DNA of 64,000 nucleotides from NCBI GenBank assembly GCA_951799445.1, contig OX637290.1:34776987-34840986 (forward strand), read 5' to 3'. This DNA is from Pseudisothecium myosuroides. Taxonomy: Eukaryota; Streptophyta; Bryopsida; Hypnales; Lembophyllaceae. Within the stretch, counting starts at the first letter, position 1. Each line of letters starts with the position of its first letter. Of the stretch, positions 57,668 through 64,000 are shown piece by piece. The notes under the pieces are model-generated. The model searched no databases, was not told the DNA's origin, and saw nothing but the letters and a program-made list of their open reading frames with translations. Position numbers and translations under genes: made by a program.

Positions 57668-60600
57668 CCTTAAAGCACCTAGTGCTTATTAAATGTATAT
57701 AAGAAACATTGGTTAGGATCCTACTAACTTAGTTTTGGATGGGTGTTCAAAAAAAGTTTACATGATATAAACGTGTACTTCCTCATTGAATTTTTTTTTT
57801 CCAATCAAGTGCCTACATAAAAAATGCGCTTTCTTTATCTTTTGGGGGCAGCTTTTGGTAGCATGTACAAAACTCTTCAACCTTAAAACTTTGAAATTTG
57901 GAAGGTATGTAACTTCCTTGATACAAGATGCAAATGTCAAAAAAAAATATATGTGTAGCTTAAGAATCTCTCTCCAAGAGGAAATTTTGTTGTTGTTCTT
58001 GCTGGATAAGGTTTTAGATAAAAACTTTTTCTAATGACTTCAAATATTATAATCTCTCAAAAAAAGTTGAACCCTTCAATTCCAAACAATGAAGAAAGAG
58101 TTGTTGGGAGCTTTAATTTGTGGAGAATGAAAGATGAAAAAACTTGTAAAGTCATCTTTTTCTATCAATTTCAAACAATTTCAAATAGAATCCTAAACCC
58201 ATAATAGTAATTGTATACTATAATATTTTCACCACTTAAATGAATAATTCTCAAATTCTTCCCAAATTTATTAGCATATTAGATTTAAGGGCTTAGGATA
58301 ACACCTTCTACTTTATAGTTTTTTTAACAATAAATATAAAACTTTTGGGGGTTGGAATTGTTTACATATGTTTTGTATCCATTGTCTAATACATTGAATA
58401 AAAGGAAACAAGTCATAGTACTTTCATATTTTTGCCTAGGAATGTTGAAAGACAAAATTTAGACTCTTTTTGGAAGAGCTAGAAAAGCCTACATTTTGAA
58501 GATTAGGCACATTGAACTTGCAATTGGTGAAGACATTCATTTTGAAAATTGGGTATAGTACACTTGAGAAAACTAACCAAAGGATCCTATAGTTTAGATT
58601 GTTAAATATAAAACTTCATGGAAATTTTGACATTCCTTTATGGACAAGTACTATGAAGTATTTTTGGGCCTCTATACTTGTAGGTCCTTGAGGTGTTCAG
58701 ATTGTCATGCCATGCACTTGATTGAATTTTGGATTTGCTATTGGACTCTCCATTACAAGATAGACCAAAGAATGCCGTAGAAATCCTAATATTCATGCTC
58801 ATAGCATGTAATATTCCTATGAAGGCTCTCATGAGTTTGTAGAGATTCTGAAGGGCATTGAAGCTCAAAGCTTTGTCCAAGGTGCTCTATTAATTGTAAG
58901 CTCACTATATTCTTTCAAGAAGTACAATATAGTAAGACAATGGATTGAAAACAAGTCCAATTGCTCATTAATGAATTAAAGCTTTCTCAAATTAAATCCC
59001 CAAAGGCTTGTCATCAATGAGCAGCTGTACAAACTCACTCATGTGGAATCTCATCAAGCAGATCATTTTCACTCATCAAATACAAATTTTTTTAATTGAA
59101 AGATTACATCTTTTTTTTAACAAATGGAAAAAACCATTGCATTAAAAAGAGCCAAGAGAGAAACATCCAAGCCCATAGAGATGAGAGTACAGGAAACAAT
59201 ATTAGAACACAAAACAACAAGAACTAAACAAAGCTGCTAAACAAAGGACCTTTCTTGGTCCAAATAATCATAGGACCCTACCTAACTAGGTAGTTTCATG
59301 GATGAGTGTCTCAAAAGCGGCACCTATGGCACCACAACAAGTCACTGAAATTGAAGGAAATTCACTTTGATGGCTACTACGTTAGAAATAAAATAGAAAA
59401 AATTTCAAAGTTAAAAATAGACCACCATAATCTTCTAAAGTAAAATACAATAGGAGAAAAGAAATTAATGATTGTAATAAATAATTATGAAAAAAACATC
59501 CCCAAAATTTGACCTTCATTTAAATCTCTAAAAGACTTGATCCATTGTGTAATGGTCAAATTATCTATCTAAGCTTAATTTAGCCACTCAAATTGGGTTC
59601 AAATATAAAGCTTATATTTTCACTACTTGGAACTATAAATTGTACATAACTATGAGAAATTTCAATTTCTTTTGGGAAAAATCATAATTGCTATCATTTT
59701 TCTTGCAAAAACTGCAACTAAATGAGTATAAATAGCAAAAACAATCCAAAGAATAAGAAATTTTTTCAAGAGGTAAAAGTAGTAATAGAGATTAACTATG
59801 TGCAAAATTTTCAATTCATTATTTTATTTTTTACACCCAAAACAACCACAACAAAGACCTTGAAGTCAAATTGGACTATCAAAACAAATTATTCTTTTTA
59901 TTTGATAGATTAATAAAATTTCGAAAATTTATCATATTGAAAAAATTCATTTTCTATTCATTTTGATTTTTTGGAACAATTTTGGTAGGAAAATAAAAAT
60001 ATCGTGATTTTTAAAATCTAAATGTAGAAACTAAATTATAACAATTATAATATGTATTAGAATAATCTAAACTTTTTACCATAAATGAAAGATAAAATGA
60101 AAAAAATGATTTTGTAATTTAAATTAAAAATTAATTCTTTTAAGAGAAAATTTGAATGAAAAACACACCATATTGTGTTATTTGGATTCTAATATATGGG
60201 ACTTCCAATTGCAATAATTCTTTCAATTTAGGACATTTTTCAAAATTTTGAAATGAAATAGAAGCAAAACTTGTCAAACTTCATTTTCTTAGTTTAAATC
60301 AAATTTCAAAAATAGTTATTTCAAAAGTTACAAACAAGGTTGACCAAGGCACATCCACTTTTTGGATGCATAGATGTTTAGGGGTTCAGTACTAAAAAGT
60401 ACTTTATTCTATATTAAAAGAATTTCTTATAATATTGAAAGCATTTCATTCAAGCAAAACGGTTGAAGCACTCGTATTAAAGTCACTAGAAAACATTTAA
60501 ATATATCTATATTTTCAAAAAACTCCATGTGTAATGTTTTATTCAATTGTGACAAGTCCATATAGTACACTTAAAAACTCCCTTATTCCTATTAAAAATT

Positions 60601-62249
60601 GAAGTTTTTTAAATCAACTACTTAAATGGTTCTTAAATCAACTTCATAATCCAATTGTTAAGTATTTCTTGGAAAAAAAATGGTAAAAAAAAGGCACCAA
60701 TTTTGGCCTAGAGCCTTTGTAATGCTAACATTTTTTGAAAACATCTTTGTGACTGCTTTATTGAGACACTCATCTATACATCTACCCAACTACTAAAATA
60801 CAAGATCTAAACCAATTTTTTTTTTGAAACAAATGGGCAAATTCCATTGACAAGGAAAAAGTACAAAAGGCCAAAGGTGCTGTGAGTGTTTCTAACTCCA
60901 CCCCTGAGTCAGAAAGTTACACACGGGCTCTAGCGGCTGTTTTGTTGGAGATTTACTCTTAATTGGGTGTTCCTAAATAAGTGTTTGCCTTCCAAGCAAT
61001 GGACACTTTTTGTGACTGATAATCCTGTAAAATTCCGCTAATTCTAACAAAAAACTATTGGTTAACTAGTTAAAATGTTATAGTTAGGTAAAAAACAGCA
61101 AGAGAAAACAAAATCTAATCTAACTAAAATTGTATCTAAGTAGCCTTTTAGAATATAATTTTTCCTTCCCAGAGTGTTAAAAAAAACTAGATTCCAAGAT
61201 TCTTATCAAAGTTATCACGGGGAAAGTTTTGGCCCCTTACTTGTGCTAACTTTCATTCACTAATCTAAAATAGCAAATCAACTCAAAATAATTGTAAATT
61301 TTAAGGTTAACTTATTAGTTCTCTTAAGTTATGAATTCTTAAGTTTAATCGGAATGTTGACCTAATTGGATGTTTTTCATCCGAATTTGGTCTCAAACTT
61401 CATCCAACCTTTTATCCTTCAAAAATAATGTATTTTCAAAAGTAAAAAGGGATTTTGGAATCTTTATAGATTTTTTGTTTGATTCCTACCTAAAAAGTTT
61501 CCTTAAAGATTCCTTTGGATGAAAATCTTAAATTAAAATGTTCGATGAAAGGTTGGATAAAAGGTTAAGGTTAATTATTAGTGATGGGGTTAAATTTTAA
61601 GTATAATTTGGTTTTATAACCTCTAGATTACTTATTCTAAAATTCTAATTTAAAAACTAACTTCTAATAGCAAAGATTCTAACTTCAATTTGAAAACAAA
61701 AACAAAGCAAAAGAAAAGGGTAAAATTAACATACCTCTGTATCCATCGTGGCCATAGTCCCGTCATCGCAGATCACTATCATAATGGATTCCAAATAGCC
61801 GTCGTCTTCCATCATGTGTGCTCCGTCTATTTATGCAATTTCGGTGTCAGAATGTTTGGAAGATTTCCCTTTCTACATTCTTGTGAGCTAATTTCCTACA
61901 GAAGATGGTTAGTTGGAAATATTTAACCTAAATCCTTTTGAGTTTAGAAATTTATGTTAAATTTCTAATGGCTCTAGTTGGCTTTAAACAATTCTTTTAG
62001 AATAAACTAAACTTAAAGGCCCTATTACCAAATACATTTGAAAGTTTACTTCATTTGAGAATTAATTTAAAAGATTAATATCTTCCAATTTAATAATATT
62101 CCAATGAATATTTGTTATTCATTAGTTTATTAATTTTTGTTGGATTAATTAATGTTTTTGTTGACTTTTTGTCTTTTTCTATTTGGCTTACTAGGCCCAA
62201 TAAAACAAAACCTAAATCAACATTCACCCTACTAATTCCTTCCAAAAAT
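57668..62249. other. AT-rich stretch without recognisable gene
   Basis: Two poly(T)-led stretches at 59113 ('tttttttaacaaatgg') and 60818 ('tttttttttttgaaacaaatggg') look like reversed 3' tails of non-LTR retroelements, and the phrase 'gagacactcatc' recurs inverted between them. No open reading frame of note. Confidence 0.4.
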
Positions 62250-62279
62250 ACTAATTGATAGAAAAAACCAAATTCTTCA

Positions 62280-62530
62280 ATAGTAAAAGGAATAGAACCA
62301 AAGAACTATTCCCAATGAATAGTGAATGAATAGTAAAGAAAAGAATAAAAAAATACAATTTGTCCCGAAATGAATAGAAAATGAATAGTAACAGAATAAA
62401 AACCAAAACAAGTCTAAAATGAATAGTAAAAGCACAACAAAACAAAACAAAATGAATAGAAAAATAATAAAAAACCACGCCAAATCCAAAATGAATAGTG
62501 AAAAACAAAACAACAATCACACGTGAATAG
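62280..62530. repeat. Degenerate minisatellite of AATGAATAGT-AAA type
   Basis: About ten copies of 'aatgaatagtna' at irregular spacing in an A-rich background. Minus-strand frames here (62251-62520, 62277-62516) are Phe/Leu-rich low-complexity translations and not genes. Confidence 0.75.
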
Positions 62531-62857
62531 TTAGATTCTTTAGGAAAAATTAGTTTTTTAATCTAATTCATTCCCAAGCCGCCACTTTGTCTTCTTTAAG
62601 TATGTTTTGCTTCGAGTTTTGTTGTCATTTGGAGTTGGCTATGGAGTTGGAGAGTTGTGAATTGGAATGTTCAAAGTGAGTTGAATTTTTAGTTGTCAAT
62701 CCCCAAATTTGTAGGACAAGAATAAAAAATGGTTTGGTGTGGCGAGCAACGGCCAACCTTTAGTTCTTGATTTTGTTTCAAAGTTTTGGTATGTGAGTTC
62801 TAAAAGATTATTTTGAGTGACTAGATCACCTTGATGGCTTGATGGTCTGAAATTTGG

Positions 62858-62950
62858 AACCCGGACTCTGGAATTGAATTTATGGGCTGGACTCTGGACT
62901 TGAATCGCGAAGGCTGGACTCTGGACTTAAATCGCAAAGGGTTGGACTCA
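62858..62950. repeat. ~28-bp minisatellite, three copies
   Basis: The phrase 'ggctggactctggacttgaat' recurs with small changes at about 62862, 62884 and 62913. It lies just before a GC-rich patch (62960-63080). Confidence 0.65.
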
Positions 62951-63085
62951 CTAGTCACCACCACTGCTGCCGGGGTTGGATTGCGTGGGGGCGCCATGTG
63001 GCGCGTCGTAACTGGTTGCGTTCCCCCTCCATTCCCGATCAAGAACCCCCGTTCCCGCGCTCCGATACCCGCCTCGTAACTCAGC

Positions 63086-63222
63086 TAGCTCGTTCTGACT
63101 TTTGTTAATTGGCTTATTTTGGCTTTGAATACTGGCTCGTTCTGGCTTTTGAATACTGGCTCGTTCTAGCTTTTGAATATTGGCTCGTTCTGGCTTTTGA
63201 ATACTCGCTCGTTCTGGCTTGA
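63086..63222. repeat. 24-bp minisatellite
   Basis: Unit 'ggctcgttctggcttttgaatact', about five copies with few substitutions, in a period of 24 bases. Confidence 0.9.
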
Positions 63223-64000
63223 TAAACTATAAAAACTAAACTAAACTAAAAATATTAGGAAAATGATTGAACTCTAACTAACTAACTAACGGTTATGGGT
63301 TCTTGAGACTAAAACTAAAAGGGAATTAACTAAATCTAAGAGTGTTGAAAACTTAACTAATTGAAGCAATTCTAAATGATTTTTTTGGGTTTTTTGGTAA
63401 CTTAAAGCAGAGGGTTCTAAACTAAGGTTCTTTATGATTTTCTAGGGAATGACTAAACCAAGCAAACTAAGTAATTGTTTTTGGGTTTTGAGGGATAAAC
63501 TTAAACAAAGTGATCTAAACTAACAAAGGCAAAGATAAACTAAACTAAGGCAAAAAATAGACTATCAACTAAATCCACAATTTGGCAATGGAAGCAAAAC
63601 AAACAAAGTGAGCAAATTTTGGCGGAAAGAAAGGGAACCACTTGATGTGGTGTTTTAGCTTAAGTAGCCCAACAACCAAGGGTATTTTCCAACCTTTTTT
63701 TTCTTTGAGGTAAATGGTCTTAAGGTCAAAGCTTTGCCGTGCAGGAACAACCCCAGGCTAAAACTTGTGAATTATGGTTCCAAGTGGCTGCAGGAATGTT
63801 TCAATTCCTAAAGGATGTACACATGAAAGTGTTTGAATCGAACATTAAGGATTAAAAGGATTTCCAAAGTATCAATAGTTTAATTCCTAAAGGAGGTACA
63901 CATGACAGTGTTTAAACCGAACTTTAAGAGTTAAGTCAAAACCAAACTTTGTTATACAAAGAAGTTTGGCCGGTGTTATGAGTATTAGAATCTTTTGGTA
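63223..64000. other. AT-rich end of window, no gene; a short direct duplication
   Basis: Two direct copies of a ~55-base phrase beginning 'aattcctaaaggatgtacacatga' lie at about 63808 and 63881. Nothing else recognised. Confidence 0.5.

Noticed and set aside
59108..60960. LINE or SINE element between two poly(T) stretches
   Set aside because: Only tail-like sequences and a short inverted phrase are visible; no reverse transcriptase, promoter box or target duplication was found.
62251..62520. Phe/Leu-rich minus-strand frames that look like membrane proteins
   Set aside because: They arise from the A-rich AATGAATAGT minisatellite.

Overview
The window looks like nuclear DNA of a green-lineage eukaryote. 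It is AT-rich, its genes are interrupted by GT-AG introns, it carries a plant-type CACTA (En/Spm) transposon, and short telomere-like runs are of the TTTAGGG type. I see no prokaryotic operon structure. The species cannot be named from sequence alone; a charophyte or non-seed plant is my guess. Most of the window is repeats and decayed elements. All homology calls below rest on motif recognition by eye; no search was run.

Region 1 (1-10.6 kb) is the most gene-like and GC-rich part. It holds the 3' end of an unknown plus-strand coding exon, a GC-rich array of a CCCGAGGTCGCCC-like motif (about 1.05-1.42 kb), and two multi-exon minus-strand genes. One is an FCP1/HAD phosphatase-like gene (3.0-5.4 kb). 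The other (5.6-9.7 kb) has a ParB-like motif in its first part and a region resembling the nucleotide-binding end of an N4/N6 DNA methyltransferase in its last part. Each carries one in-frame TGA. Palindromes of the form AACTCG-N3-CGAGTT occur in the introns and flanks of the second gene and form a roughly 90-bp-period array upstream of it (9.92-10.58 kb).

Region 2 (10,586-22,358) is a complete CACTA transposon of 11.77 kb with matching terminal repeats, a TTG target-site duplication and inverted subterminal repeat fields. It has two divergent genes: an intact six-exon Transposase_24-like gene on minus, and a three-exon TNP2-like transposase on plus broken by two TGA codons. Between them lies a captured exon of a CGFS-type monothiol glutaredoxin.

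Region 3 (22.4-34.5 kb) has a few exon-like fragments, then a six-copy 130-bp tandem repeat (30.83-31.6 kb) and a nine-copy 273-bp higher-order tandem array (32.1-34.46 kb).

Region 4 (34.5-58 kb) is AT-rich and full of copies of one dispersed repeat family whose ends read TTAA-CCCCTAAAGG, suggesting piggyBac-type non-autonomous elements, with interstitial TTTAGGG-like runs. In its middle sits an intact, intronless 1,567-residue gene (45,231-49,934) that looks like a fungal telomere-linked RecQ helicase, with N-terminal zinc fingers and C-terminal zinc knuckles. This is the most notable gene in the window. A 212-residue unknown gene with a TATA box lies 2.1 kb beyond it on the other strand.

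Region 5 (58-64 kb) has no recognisable gene, only AT-rich DNA with several minisatellites.
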